NCBI GenBank assembly: GCA_036734945.1
Contig: DAIMXP010000028.1
Span: forward strand, 1 to 64,000
Direction: 5' to 3'
From: UBA4733 sp036734945
Lineage (GTDB): Bacteria > Chloroflexota > UBA4733
Length of the DNA stretch: 64,000 bases
Part shown: positions 1 to 8,851 of the stretch, one piece after another
Position numbering within the stretch: position 1 is the first letter of the stretch
Layout: every line of letters begins with the position of its first letter
Translations under genes and position numbers: made by a program
The notes under the pieces: generated by a model
What the model was told of the DNA's origin: nothing
The model's database searches: none
What the model saw: only the letters and a program-made list of their open reading frames with translations

Positions 1-57
1 AAGTGCCCGTAGTGTGTCCGATGGCGTGTCGGTTATTACTAGGCTTTACACGGCGCA
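1..57 (+). mobile_element. Right end of a mobile element, left part outside the window
   Basis: The first 57-60 bases match 16921-16980 at 49 of 60 positions, in the same orientation. At 16.9 kb this sequence is the right terminal repeat of a 922-bp element whose inverted left arm lies at 16055-16088. This is therefore the right end of a second copy whose body lies left of the window. Broken coding sequence of a solute-binding protein starts directly after it, so the element probably inserted in, or recombined into, that gene. Confidence 0.6.
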
Positions 58-63
58 CCGCGC

Positions 64-718
64 TCGCCGCTGCCGCCGAACCAGCTCTTGCCCCTCGACA
101 CCTATATCGCTCAAGACAAGACGTCGAATTTCGCGGACTATATGCCGGGTGTCCTCGACACCGGCAAGTACCAGGGCAAGACGCTGGTGCTCATGGGCAA
201 GCTCGGCCCTCAGGTGCTCATCTACAACGCTCGGTGCCATGTTCATCAGTTGACCTTGGCAGATGGCCCGCATTTTCGGCAAACTCACGGACGAGTGGGA
301 TATCGCGCCGCCTCCCATCCAGCCGAATGGCAAGCCGACGATGCAAACGGGCGGCGAGGCGGTGCTTACCGCTTCGAAGCGTCCCGAGGAGGCCTTCCGC
401 TGGGTGGCGTTCATGGAGGGGCAGGCAGGGCAGACCATCTGGTCACACCTGGGCACCGACCTTCCGGCGCGGCGCAGTGTGCTTACCGACTTCGCCGCCG
501 GCAAGTTGTTCCAGGACCCGAAGATGGCGCCGCCGCACAACCGGCTCTGGATGGACATCATCCCGCAGTGCACCACGCTGGACTCGGGCTGGCTGACGAA
601 CGACGCCAACAAGGTCTATGACGATGCGTGGTCCAGCGTCAGCGCCAATAAGGCCACGGCCAAAGATGCCTTCACCCAGGCACACCAACTTGCGGCCCAG
701 TACTTGAAGCTGGGCTGA
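64..718 (+). pseudogene. Remnant of ABC transporter solute-binding protein
   Basis: Two pieces of an extracellular solute-binding protein lie in different frames. Piece one (about 64-232) reads into the typical stretch GKLGPQVLIYNA. Piece two (about 254-718) begins PWQMARIFGKLTDEWDIA and runs to a normal carboxyl end with the RPEEAFRWVAFM segment common in family 1 binding proteins. The signal peptide, lipobox and the middle (roughly 150 residues, estimated from family length) are missing, so the gene is dead through 5' truncation plus internal deletion with a frame change. The 5' truncation coincides with the transposon end at 1-57. The intact ancestor would have delivered a sugar or oligosaccharide to an ABC importer. 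No permease genes lie nearby. Confidence 0.75.
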
Positions 719-832
719 TCCCAGTCGGGCAGACATACGGCGCCATCCTACCTGTCCCAGACCGGCATGGCTACAATAGGTGTTGCTGTGGCGTGATAGC
801 GTGCCCGATCTTTCCGCGCTGAGGGGAATGCC

Positions 833-1098
833 ATGCGTGGCGTCGTCTTTCTGGGCCAGCGCCGGCTGGCGATCCGGGACTTTGCTGATCCGACGCCGGG
901 ACCCGGTGAAGCGGTCATCAGGATGGGCGCCTCGGGGATATGCGGCAGCGACCTCGGTCCATAACCTGGATTGTGGACCGTCATGTCCCCCTTGAGCGGC
1001 TCATCACGCACCGTTTCCGCCTGGACGATGCGCTGGATGCCTTCCGCACGTTTGAAGGCGGGGCGACCGGCAAATGTGTCTTCGTGCTGGAGGAGTGA
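833..1098 (+). pseudogene. Remnant of zinc-type alcohol/polyol dehydrogenase
   Basis: An ATG at 833 opens 43 codons that look like the amino end of a medium-chain dehydrogenase: MRGVVFLGQRRLAIRDF, then the zinc-site motif GICGSDLG, ending at TAA 962-964. Downstream, a second segment ending at TGA 1096-1098 matches the family's carboxyl end, with LERLITHRFRLDDALDAFRT and a terminal GKCVFVLEE. About 250 residues carrying the Rossmann fold are gone. It is a clear internal deletion of a formerly complete gene of about 340 residues. The substrate cannot be told from the ends. Confidence 0.75.
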
Positions 1099-1179
1099 AG
1101 GGCGCCGCGTCTGCCCGTCTGCTATGCTCCACCCCACAGTGTGCCGTTAGACGGAGCAACGAGGAAAGGGAGCAGCACC

Positions 1180-2088
1180 ATGCCGTGGCAGTGGGAGACG
1201 CTGGCAGGACCGGACGTGATTACGGAAGGGCCGGCCTGGGACGGCGCCGGCCTGTTCTATACCAGCATCACCAACGACGAGATCCGCCGCTATGACCCGA
1301 CAACAGGGACCATCACGACGGTCTATCACGACAGCGGTCGCACCAACGGCCTCATCTTCGACGCGCAAGGACGGCTCTATGCCTGCGAACAGGCACGACG
1401 GGCGATCGCCCGCTACGACACGGCTGGCCGCCGGACCACGCTCGTTGACCGCTTTGAAGGGAAGCGCCTGAACAGTCCGAACGATCTTGCCCTTGACGCC
1501 CAGGGCGGCATCTGGTTCACCGACCCGCGTTACGGCGCCGACCACAGCGATCGCGAACTTACGCACGACTCCGTCTACCACATCACGCCACCCGCTTCCG
1601 GGGAAAGGCAGTGGGACATCCAGCGCGTCACGTTCGACACCACCCGTCCGAACGGCATCCTGCTTGCAGCGGATGAGCGCACCCTCTACGTCGCCCAGAG
1701 TGACTACGATGCGGGATCGGTGCGGCAATTGCGCGCCTACCCGATCCACGCCGACGGCACGCTCGGCCAGTGTCGGGTCCTGCACGACTTTGGCGAGGCG
1801 CGCGGCATTGACGGCATGTGCTGGGATAGCGCCAGCAACATCGTCGCCACCTGCGGCTGGGAACTGAGCGGGCCGGGGCCGCGCATTGCCGTCTTTGCGC
1901 CGGATGGCGCGGTGCTGGAAGAGCATCCCATCCCCGCCGGCCGTCCGACCAACTGTACCTTCGGCGGTAGCGAACTGCAGCACTTGTACGCGACCACGAT
2001 CAGCGGTCATCTGTACCGCGTCCAGAACACCGGTCGTCGCGGCGCCTTACAGCCGCCCCACGTGCGCCCGTACATTGGCAACGATTGA
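1180..2088 (+). CDS. SMP-30/gluconolactonase/LRE family protein
   Basis: A 302-residue six-bladed beta-propeller of the SMP-30/gluconolactonase family, which hydrolyses sugar lactones to aldonic acids with one divalent metal ion. Candidate metal ligands are Glu16 (in ITEGPAW), Asn101 (in NSPNDLALD) and Asn158 (in TRPNGILLA), followed by an aspartate in the VAQSDYD stretch. The ATG at 1180 is chosen over an upstream in-frame start at 1141 because AGGAAAGGG lies 9-17 bases before it and homology begins there. Length and ligand spacing fit an intact cytoplasmic enzyme. It follows a dead dehydrogenase, so the original pair (sugar oxidation then lactone opening) has lost its first step here. The exact lactone is unknown. 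Confidence 0.85.
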   Translation: MPWQWETLAGPDVITEGPAWDGAGLFYTSITNDEIRRYDPTTGTITTVYHDSGRTNGLIFDAQGRLYACEQARRAIARYDTAGRRTTLVDRFEGKRLNSPNDLALDAQGGIWFTDPRYGADHSDRELTHDSVYHITPPASGERQWDIQRVTFDTTRPNGILLAADERTLYVAQSDYDAGSVRQLRAYPIHADGTLGQCRVLHDFGEARGIDGMCWDSASNIVATCGWELSGPGPRIAVFAPDGAVLEEHPIPAGRPTNCTFGGSELQHLYATTISGHLYRVQNTGRRGALQPPHVRPYIGND

Positions 2089-2234
2089 GGGCAGCGTCGG
2101 ATTGGGCAATGGGCGCGACGGCAGCAACGGCTGGCTCGGCCCGACGCACCCCACGCCCGACCATGCAGTACACGATGCCTCCGGCTGGCCGCACGATCCG
2201 AGCGATGAGGACGTTCTGAGCCGTTTGCCTTTCT

Positions 2235-3335
2235 TCAGCGATACAGGAAGAGGGCGGCGGCGATGATGCCGTAGGCGATCAACAGTTGCGCGCCTTCAAA
2301 CCAGTTGCTCTCCCCGTCCAGCGTGATCAAGCCGGCGATGGCGACCGCCACGACGATAGCCAGCAGCTCAATCGGGCGGAAGAGCAGGTCCATGGGATGG
2401 CCCAGCGGGATGCTGGCAAACACGATCAGCGGAGCCACCAGCAAAGCGACCTGTTGGCTACTTCCCAGAGCGATGCCAAGACTCAGGTCCATCTTGCCCT
2501 TAGCCGCCACTACCACCGCCGTCATTTGCTCGGCGGCATTGCCGATGAGCGGGATGAAGATCACCCCGATGAACAACTGACTCCAGCCCAGTTCCTGCGT
2601 GACCCCGTTGACGCTGTTGACCAGTACTTCGCTCATCAGGGCGATGGCCGTCGTCACCGAGACGAGCACGGCCAGTGCTCGCCGTGGCGACCAACTCGCC
2701 CCGGTTTCCGCCGCCGCTTCCACGGCGAACAGGTGCGCGTGGGTGACCAGCGTGAAGAGGAGACCCAGCACATACCCGATCATCAAGAACCCCGCCACCA
2801 CCAGACTTAACCGTTCCTCGGCCGCCGGGTTGGCTGGATGCAAGGTGAGACTGAACGCGGCCGGCAGCAGCAGGCCGATGACGGCAAGCGTCATCGCCGA
2901 TCCTGCCGCGCTTGCCGCCGTCCGGTTGAAGCTGGGATGCTTGACGCGAACGCCGGCAGCCAGGAGCGCCAGACCGAGCACAAACAGCAGATTGCTGATC
3001 ACCGACCCGGCAAGGCTGCCTTTCACGATGTCGAGCAGTCCGGCGTGGACGGCAATCAGCGCGATGATGATTTCCGTGGCATTGCCGAAGGTCGCGTTGA
3101 GCAGAGCGCCGAGCGCGGAGCCGGCGCGGAGCGCCAACTCTTCCGTCGCTCGCCCCAACCACATCGCCAGCGGCACGATCGCCAGCCCGCTCGCGCCGAA
3201 CACCACCGCCGGCGCCCAACCGAGCCTTTCGCCCAACAAGGCAACAGGTAGGCCGACCAGCAAGACGTTCAGCAGGGTGCGCAGCACCGTCTTTTCCCTC
3301 CTCGGCTTGATGCTGGAGGCGTCGCGATCGGCCAA
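2235..3335 (-). CDS. Ca2+/H+ antiporter, CaCA superfamily
   Basis: A 366-residue membrane protein with about eleven hydrophobic helices and the two inverted alpha-repeat signatures of cation/proton exchangers: FGNATEIIIALIAVHAG in the first half and IGNAAEQMTAVVVAAKG in the second. These acidic residues form the ion path in CAX/ChaA proteins, so it should export calcium, possibly sodium or potassium, in exchange for protons. The first codon is uncertain: the longest frame begins with TTG at 3335, and a GTG about 16 codons in (VLRTLLN) is a reasonable alternative. A 59-base near-copy of this gene's 3' end is found at 6465-6523, evidence of a former second copy. Confidence 0.85.
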   Translation of the reverse strand: MADRDASSIKPRREKTVLRTLLNVLLVGLPVALLGERLGWAPAVVFGASGLAIVPLAMWLGRATEELALRAGSALGALLNATFGNATEIIIALIAVHAGLLDIVKGSLAGSVISNLLFVLGLALLAAGVRVKHPSFNRTAASAAGSAMTLAVIGLLLPAAFSLTLHPANPAAEERLSLVVAGFLMIGYVLGLLFTLVTHAHLFAVEAAAETGASWSPRRALAVLVSVTTAIALMSEVLVNSVNGVTQELGWSQLFIGVIFIPLIGNAAEQMTAVVVAAKGKMDLSLGIALGSSQQVALLVAPLIVFASIPLGHPMDLLFRPIELLAIVVAVAIAGLITLDGESNWFEGAQLLIAYGIIAAALFLYR

Positions 3336-3384
3336 CTCAGGCCGCCTGCCTGCCGAAGGAAGAGCCGGCGTATCCCCGCCGAGT

Positions 3385-4878
3385 TCAGGTCGGCCACTGC
3401 TTGGGGACGCGCGCTTGCAGCAGCGGTTTCAAGCCACGGAGCGCGTCCGGGACCGTCATCTGTCCGGCCCAGACCTTGGCAAACACCGGCGCGATGATAG
3501 TGCTATAGGTGTTTGACCAGGTGGGTAAGTCCCGGATCGGATCCCGTTTCGCCGAATGCTGGAGCGAAGCGGCGTAGACCGCCACCTTGGTCTGGCCGGC
3601 GAGGTCGCCGTAGAGCGCCTTGGTCCAGGGTGCGATGTGGTCCGCTCGTGCCGGCAGGTTGCCGCGGGAGATGGCCCAGCCGGTGGTGTCTGCCAGGAAC
3701 CGGATGAGCGTCCAGCTCTCGTCGAGGCGCTTGCTCCCCTTGCCAAAGCCGTTGGGATCGGTGTCCTGGGCCGCGCCGCTCGATTGCGGGAAGCTCGGTA
3801 ACGCGCCGAAAGCCAGGTTGGCTCCCAACTGGTCGTCCTGGGCGACGGTGAAGGTGCTGCCGCCGGCGACCTGCGCCATTGCGATGTTGCCGGTCTTCAG
3901 CAGCGCCATTGGATCGGTCGTGCCAAAAGCCTTCTGCAGCCCCCCCGGTAGCGGCATGATCTTGTGCTTGAGACCCAGGTCGAAGAACTGCTGCATACCC
4001 GTGATCAGTTCCTCGCTATCGCAGGTGATCGTCGTGTAGTCGTCGCTCAGCCACTGGCCGCCGTAGCGCAGCCCCCAGTACAGCACCGTCACATCCGCGC
4101 CGAAGCCTCCTCCAAGCGCGTACGTTTGAGGGGTGCCGTCGGGCTTGCTGGTAGTGAGGTGCAGGCCTGCCTGCACGAAAGCGTTGTAGTTCCAGGCGGG
4201 ATCGCCCCAGGTGCTGGAGGGATCCGGCAAGCCCGCCTTGTTGAACAAATCGTGGTTATAGGGCATCACCGGCCAGCTCCCGCCGGTCTGGTTGGGCAGC
4301 CCCAGCACCTTGTCCTTCCAGCGGCCGTCGTAGAAGAATGCGTATTCCGGGTAGATCGAGAGATCGATCTTGTCCAACTCGACATAGCGAGTGACATCGG
4401 TGATGAGGCCACTCAGATAGGCCTGGGGATACGCCTCCCACACGACATCCGGCGGCGTCCCGCCGGCGACCATCGCCCCCAGTTTCGTGTAGTCGGCGAC
4501 AGCGACATTGGCGATCGTCTCGATCTTGAGGGTAGGATGCTGCTGCTCGAAGGGCGCCACCACCAGTTGCGGATACAGCTTCTTCTGGCGCTGGTTCAAG
4601 CTGGTGAAATACTGCAACGTGACAGGGGCCTTGCTCCCGCCGGACGCCACTGCCGTGGGCTGAGCGTTGCTGGTCGCGCCACCGGTGGTCGGCACGGCAG
4701 CAGTGCGAGCAGCCCGGCTGGTGGATACCGAAGCAGTGGCCGCCGACGTCGGCGTTGGCGCCCCGCTGGAAGACGTCGTTGCCGAGCAGCCGGCCAGGAT
4801 GCCGAACGCAGCGGTGATGGCGCCGACGCTGCCGGCCAGTACCGTCCGGCGGGGTACGCTCTGGAGGTCATGTACCAT
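3385..4878 (-). CDS. ABC transporter solute-binding lipoprotein
   Basis: A 497-residue family 1 extracellular binding protein. The start is ATG at 4878, preceded by GGGAGCGGC; a longer frame to 4986 has no ribosome site. The amino end has an arginine pair (residues 10-11), a hydrophobic stretch and a lipobox LAGC with Cys31, then about 60 residues rich in Ala, Ser and Thr acting as a tether. The mature domain shows the usual features: TLQYFTSLN, VAGGTPPDVVWEAYP, MPYNHDLFNKAGLPDP and WNYNAFVQAG. It should be anchored outside the membrane and present a carbohydrate to an importer. No permease or ATPase gene is adjacent. An AT-rich stretch at 4950-4970 may hold the promoter, but no convincing -35 box was seen. 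Confidence 0.88.
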   Translation of the reverse strand: MVHDLQSVPRRTVLAGSVGAITAAFGILAGCSATTSSSGAPTPTSAATASVSTSRAARTAAVPTTGGATSNAQPTAVASGGSKAPVTLQYFTSLNQRQKKLYPQLVVAPFEQQHPTLKIETIANVAVADYTKLGAMVAGGTPPDVVWEAYPQAYLSGLITDVTRYVELDKIDLSIYPEYAFFYDGRWKDKVLGLPNQTGGSWPVMPYNHDLFNKAGLPDPSSTWGDPAWNYNAFVQAGLHLTTSKPDGTPQTYALGGGFGADVTVLYWGLRYGGQWLSDDYTTITCDSEELITGMQQFFDLGLKHKIMPLPGGLQKAFGTTDPMALLKTGNIAMAQVAGGSTFTVAQDDQLGANLAFGALPSFPQSSGAAQDTDPNGFGKGSKRLDESWTLIRFLADTTGWAISRGNLPARADHIAPWTKALYGDLAGQTKVAVYAASLQHSAKRDPIRDLPTWSNTYSTIIAPVFAKVWAGQMTVPDALRGLKPLLQARVPKQWPT

Positions 4879-5015
4879 TGCCGCTCCCGTCCAGTTGTTG
4901 CATCTCCTGACGTTGCAGGCTATCCGGCGCCATCGGCCCGGTAATTGGATAGCATATTGTAGTATATTGGCATGATCGGGTGTCACTGATCGCTTGAGTC
5001 GAGGGGCAGCGGTAG

Positions 5016-6425
5016 ATGGCAGTCCCGCCAGACCTCGGGGATCCCCGCCAACTCCGAATAGCCGACGAGCGCTATCGCCCGATCCCCGAGTTCGCTGAAT
5101 GGGCGACGCTTCGCATCGATCGCGATGTATGGGAACGAGCGACGGCCCGCCTCAGCAATATGCGGCGCGGGGCAGCCTCCGATGACTTCCGAGCTGCGGT
5201 CGTCGTCGCCATGCGCGCGGCGGCAGTGGATACTGGGGCGATTGAGGGACTCTACCCGGCTGACCAGGGATTTACGATGAGCGTCGCGCTCCAATCGGCG
5301 GCCTGGCAGGTCGAGATGCAGGGGCACGGCGTGGATATCATGCCGTACTTTGAAGCGCAACTCCGCGCCTACGACCTGGCGCTCGACGCCGCAGTACAGA
5401 AAACACCCATCAGCGAAGCCTGGATCCGGGCACTCCATGAGCAGTTAACGGGACCGCAGACGACGGTTCGTGTGCTTACCTCACAGGGACCCCGTGAGGC
5501 CGAGCTCCTGAAGGGGGCGTACAAGCGCCTCCCGAATCACGTCCGCCAGATGGATTGCACGATCCATGCGTATGCTCTGGTGCTCCAGACGCCGGATGAG
5601 ATGCACCGGTTCGTCGAACAGTTGCATCACGATGATTTTGCAGCGGCCCATCCTGTGCTCCAGGCCGCCTATGCCCATTACTGCCTCGTAGCGGTTCATC
5701 CGTTCCAGGATGGGAATGGACGTGTGGCGCGCGCGCTGGCTTCCGTCTACCTCTACCGAAATCGAGCGGCGTCGGTCCCGCTCGTGATCTTCAACGATCA
5801 GAAAGCAAAATATCTGGATGCGCTGGCGAGCGCCGATGAGGGCGACACCCAGGCCTTCGTGGACTTCATCCTGGACCGTACCGTCGAAGCGATAGACCTG
5901 GTGACCGAACAGATCGGCGCATCGATCGAGCACTCCCTGGCGGAACTCAAGACGCTCCTCACCGGGCATGGGGGTCTCCCGCACGTCCAACTCGACCGGC
6001 TTGGCTACGACCTCCAGCAAGCGGTAGCGAGGGAATTTGAGGAGCATATCAAGCAGATTGTGCTCCCGGCCGGGCTGAGTTTGCAGGTGGATCTTCAGAG
6101 CGGCGCGATCCGCGACGTCCCCGCACCTGATGGCTACCGGGAACTGGTGAGCCAGAGGCGCCAATCCGTCACGCTGTGGGCTGCGGTGCAATCGCCGGCG
6201 CATACCTCGACCAGTTTCACCATGCGTATCCTCGTAGCGCAGCGCGCCGAGGCGCGGTTTGCCTTCGCCGTCCAGGCGATAGAGCCAGGCGAAATGCTCG
6301 ACGTTCGCCTTGAGGATGTCTATCCAGAACACTCGTCGTCCTTCAGGCTCCGATTGACGACATGGACGAAATTCGTTGTCAATCTGCTCCTCCGGGCGCT
6401 GACAGATCGAACGACCAGGCATTGA
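5016..6425 (+). CDS. Fic family protein (AMP-transferase)
   Basis: A 469-residue Fic protein. The catalytic motif HPFQDGNGRVAR starts at His228 and matches the family pattern HPFxxGNGRxxR, so the enzyme is predicted to transfer AMP or another nucleotide moiety from its cofactor to hydroxyl side chains. Upstream, TGAIEGLY near residue 70 fits the autoinhibitory helix (S/T)xxxE(G/N) of class II Fic proteins, in which the glutamate blocks ATP. Start ATG 5016 follows GAGGGGCAGC. The carboxyl 150 residues are not recognisable. It stands alone between a leftward binding-protein gene and remnants, with no separate antitoxin, consistent with built-in inhibition. Confidence 0.87.
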   Translation: MAVPPDLGDPRQLRIADERYRPIPEFAEWATLRIDRDVWERATARLSNMRRGAASDDFRAAVVVAMRAAAVDTGAIEGLYPADQGFTMSVALQSAAWQVEMQGHGVDIMPYFEAQLRAYDLALDAAVQKTPISEAWIRALHEQLTGPQTTVRVLTSQGPREAELLKGAYKRLPNHVRQMDCTIHAYALVLQTPDEMHRFVEQLHHDDFAAAHPVLQAAYAHYCLVAVHPFQDGNGRVARALASVYLYRNRAASVPLVIFNDQKAKYLDALASADEGDTQAFVDFILDRTVEAIDLVTEQIGASIEHSLAELKTLLTGHGGLPHVQLDRLGYDLQQAVAREFEEHIKQIVLPAGLSLQVDLQSGAIRDVPAPDGYRELVSQRRQSVTLWAAVQSPAHTSTSFTMRILVAQRAEARFAFAVQAIEPGEMLDVRLEDVYPEHSSSFRLRLTTWTKFVVNLLLRALTDRTTRH

Positions 6426-6464
6426 AGGGCAACGGTTCCTGATCACCAGAAGGTAAGGAACAAC

Positions 6465-6523
6465 CTTCAGCGATACAGGAAGAGGGCGGCGGCGATGGTG
6501 CCGTAGGCGATCAATAGGTGCGC
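6465..6523 (-). pseudogene. Duplicated 3' end of the Ca2+/H+ antiporter gene
   Basis: These 59 bases match 2233-2291 with only three mismatches, in the same orientation. At 2235 they encode the last residues and stop codon of the cation antiporter. Similarity stops abruptly at 6524, so only the tail of a second copy survives. Either a tandem paralogue was deleted down to its end, or a segment was copied there during a rearrangement spanning the Fic gene. Confidence 0.8.
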
Positions 6524-6640
6524 TTGAAGGCGATAGGTCGATGGAAGAGCCATGGCGGAGCTCGGTCCTCGCCCTTACCCAGCGCTGGGTGCGCATAACG
6601 CCAGAGAGTCCTCACCCACCGGCTGCCGCCGTCTCTCCGC

Positions 6641-6790
6641 TCAGAGATCGAGTGCCATCTCGTCCTCCGTCCGTCCGTGCTCGTTGGTGACGCTCACCGG
6701 TGTGGGGCGAAAGCCAAACGTCAGGTAGAGTTGCGCTGCCGGTTCATTACCTCGGACAACTGATAGCCTCAATAGCGGCGTTGCTGCGTT
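6641..6790 (-). pseudogene. Carboxyl-terminal remnant of a GNAT acetyltransferase
   Basis: Read leftward, this stretch encodes LLRLSVVRGNEPAAQLYLTF and GFRPTPVSVTNEHGRTEDEM, then ends at TGA 6641-6643. The pattern VxxxNxxAxxLYxxxGF is the last conserved block of GNAT N-acetyltransferases. The acetyl-CoA loop and everything before it are missing. It shares the 6426-6852 intergenic stretch with the antiporter fossil; nothing else was identified there. Confidence 0.7.
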
Positions 6791-6852
6791 TTGGTATATG
6801 CTTGGTCTCGCCAGCCGCCGCTGCGGCTTTAGTCACGTGATGAGGAGCTACC

Positions 6853-7542
6853 ATGGCATTGAACGTGGACCTCGAGCGCTTCCACGAACAGGGTTACCTG
6901 GCGATCGACGACGTGCTGGATCCAGCGCGAGATCTGGATCCAGTTGTCGCCGAGTACACGGCGCTGCTGACCAGCCCACGCCTGCTGAACGCTGTGGAGC
7001 AGTTCATCGCTGATCTGCCCGGCTACCAGGGCGCGACGGTGGCGCGTACGGATTGGCGCCAGGACCAGGGAGTCCATCTGCCGGAGGCGGACGAGACCAA
7101 CATTCTGACCGTTTGGATCCCTGTACTGGACGCGACCGAAGAGAACGGCTGCCTGTGCGTGATGCCGCGCAGCCATAACGGCGGCCTGCAAACGCAATGC
7201 GGCGGCGCCATCCCAGAGAAGCTGCGACCAGGGAATCCGTTGCCCTTGCCGATCCGGCGAGGGGGCGTGCTGTTTCTGGATCGGCGGACGATGCACGCCT
7301 CGCTCTCCAACCAGAGCAATGACGTGCGCTGGAGCTTCGACCTGCGCTATAACCCGATCGGCCAGCCGACCGGGCGGCCGCAGTATCCCGGCTTCGTCGC
7401 ACGCAGTCGTCAGCATCCCGAGAGCGCCCTGCGCGACTGGCGCGACTGGGCAGCCCTGTGGGAGGAGGCCCGGCTGCGCCTCAGCACGACCTCCATTGGG
7501 CCGATGCGCCGCTGGGTCGGCAATGAGCCGGCATGCGCATGA
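6853..7542 (+). CDS. Phytanoyl-CoA dioxygenase (PhyH) family protein, degenerate
   Basis: A 229-residue member of the PhyH family of Fe(II)/2-oxoglutarate oxygenases. Conserved blocks are present: LPEADETNILTVWIPVLDAT, ENGCLCVMPRSH and TMHASLSNQSNDVRWSFDLR. The protein is short for the family (usually 270-300 residues), with sequence apparently lost between about residues 35 and 65. More important, the metal-binding HxD motif normally read as WHQDQG is here WRQDQG, so the first iron ligand is Arg69 instead of His. CAC to CGC is one transition. The distal histidine and arginine remain. It is probably inactive or on the way to loss, despite an open frame. The stop overlaps the next gene by 10 bases. 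Confidence 0.75.
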   Translation: MALNVDLERFHEQGYLAIDDVLDPARDLDPVVAEYTALLTSPRLLNAVEQFIADLPGYQGATVARTDWRQDQGVHLPEADETNILTVWIPVLDATEENGCLCVMPRSHNGGLQTQCGGAIPEKLRPGNPLPLPIRRGGVLFLDRRTMHASLSNQSNDVRWSFDLRYNPIGQPTGRPQYPGFVARSRQHPESALRDWRDWAALWEEARLRLSTTSIGPMRRWVGNEPACA

Positions 7543-8711
7543 ACATCGCCACCGCCCGCGCACAGATCCCGGCGCTCCAGACGCGCATCTACCTGAACAC
7601 CGGCGGCATCGGTCCCAGCCCGTTACCCGTCAGCGATACGTTGATTCGCCTGGCCCAGCAGGTGAGCGAGGAGGGACCGGATGGCATGGCCTTCGCTCGC
7701 GAGGAGTTCACCGGAGCACGGGAGACCCGCGCCAAGGTCGCGCAGCTCCTCGGTGGCGGCGCCGACGAGGTCACGCTGCTCCGCAGCACCGCTGAGGGCT
7801 TCGACATCGTCGGCCACGGACTGCGCTGGCAACCCGGCGATGAGGTGATCTTCGGCGGCGGCGACCACCCGGCCGCTCGGGCGATCTGGGCGGTGCTCGC
7901 CCAGCGCTACGCCATCAAGCCGATCCGGCTGGACCCGCCCGACGCCGATGCCGACGCCATCGTCGCGGCGGTTCACCAGCGCATCACGCCCCGGACGCGG
8001 CTGATCTCCCTCAGCCACGTCAACTCCGAGAATGGACTGCGCCTTCCCGCCCGCGAACTGGCGGAGTTGGCCCACCAGCATGGCGCGCTCCTGATGCTCG
8101 ACGGCTGCCAGGCGGTCGGCCAGTTCCACATCGACGTCCAGGAGATCGGCTGCGACTTCTACGCGGCCGGCGCCTACAAGTGGCTGCTCGGACCCTTTGG
8201 CACCGGCTTTCTCTGGACGCGGCGCGACCTGCTGCCAACCCTGGCGCCGTCCTGGGTTGGCGCGGGTGGCAGTGTCCGCCTCGATCCGGAGGCAGCCGTC
8301 TGGGAAGGGCTGCCGACCGGCGAGAAGTTCGAGTTCGGCGCACGGTACTGGCCGACGATCCGGGCCATGGCAGCCGCCATCGACTTTGTGTCCGCTGTGG
8401 GGTTGCCGGCCATCGCCGCTCGGGAGCGCGTCCTCGTCGAGCGCATGCGCGAACGCCTGGCGGGGCGACCAGGCGTCATCGAGTTTGCGCCGCGCTGCCC
8501 GGCGCTGCGCACCGGCATCGTCGGCGCCGCCGTGGAAGGGATGGAGGGCACTGACCTGGCGGCGAAACTGCGTACACGCGGCATCCACCTGCGGGCGAAC
8601 CGCGGTCCCAACGGCATCGGCGGCGTCCGGCTCTGTCTCGCCTTCTTCCTCACGGAAGAGGAGGTGGATGCCGCCGCTGCGGCGATCACCACGATCGCCG
8701 CAGCAAGCTAG
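7533..8711 (+). CDS. Class V aminotransferase-fold PLP enzyme
   Basis: A 392-residue PLP enzyme of the class V aminotransferase superfamily (cysteine desulfurase, isopenicillin N epimerase, kynureninase relatives). The cofactor lysine is Lys216 in YAAGAYKWLLGPFGTGFLW, preceded by the PLP-binding aspartate in MLDGCQAVGQ. The amino end NTGGIGPSPLPV is typical. The start could be ATG 7533 or ATG 7539; both lie inside the end of the PhyH gene, indicating translational coupling. It could be an aminotransferase, lyase or epimerase; the sequence does not decide. Confidence 0.82.
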   Translation: MRMNIATARAQIPALQTRIYLNTGGIGPSPLPVSDTLIRLAQQVSEEGPDGMAFAREEFTGARETRAKVAQLLGGGADEVTLLRSTAEGFDIVGHGLRWQPGDEVIFGGGDHPAARAIWAVLAQRYAIKPIRLDPPDADADAIVAAVHQRITPRTRLISLSHVNSENGLRLPARELAELAHQHGALLMLDGCQAVGQFHIDVQEIGCDFYAAGAYKWLLGPFGTGFLWTRRDLLPTLAPSWVGAGGSVRLDPEAAVWEGLPTGEKFEFGARYWPTIRAMAAAIDFVSAVGLPAIAARERVLVERMRERLAGRPGVIEFAPRCPALRTGIVGAAVEGMEGTDLAAKLRTRGIHLRANRGPNGIGGVRLCLAFFLTEEEVDAAAAAITTIAAAS

Positions 8712-8851
8712 ATGGCTGCGTCACGAGCGAGTCGAGCCTGTGTCTACCGGACGACCACCGTCAATGCGAGCCGTCTTGGTCGCTACCGGCCCATGTTTGC
8801 TGTCGCCGAAGTGTTCATCGGTGGCACACCACCACGAGAGGGAACCGCAAC

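Noticed and set aside
4944..4975. Operator-like AT-rich block upstream of the binding-protein gene at 4878
   Set aside because: It contains TATACT and TACAAT, but neither a clean palindrome nor a well-spaced -35 box.
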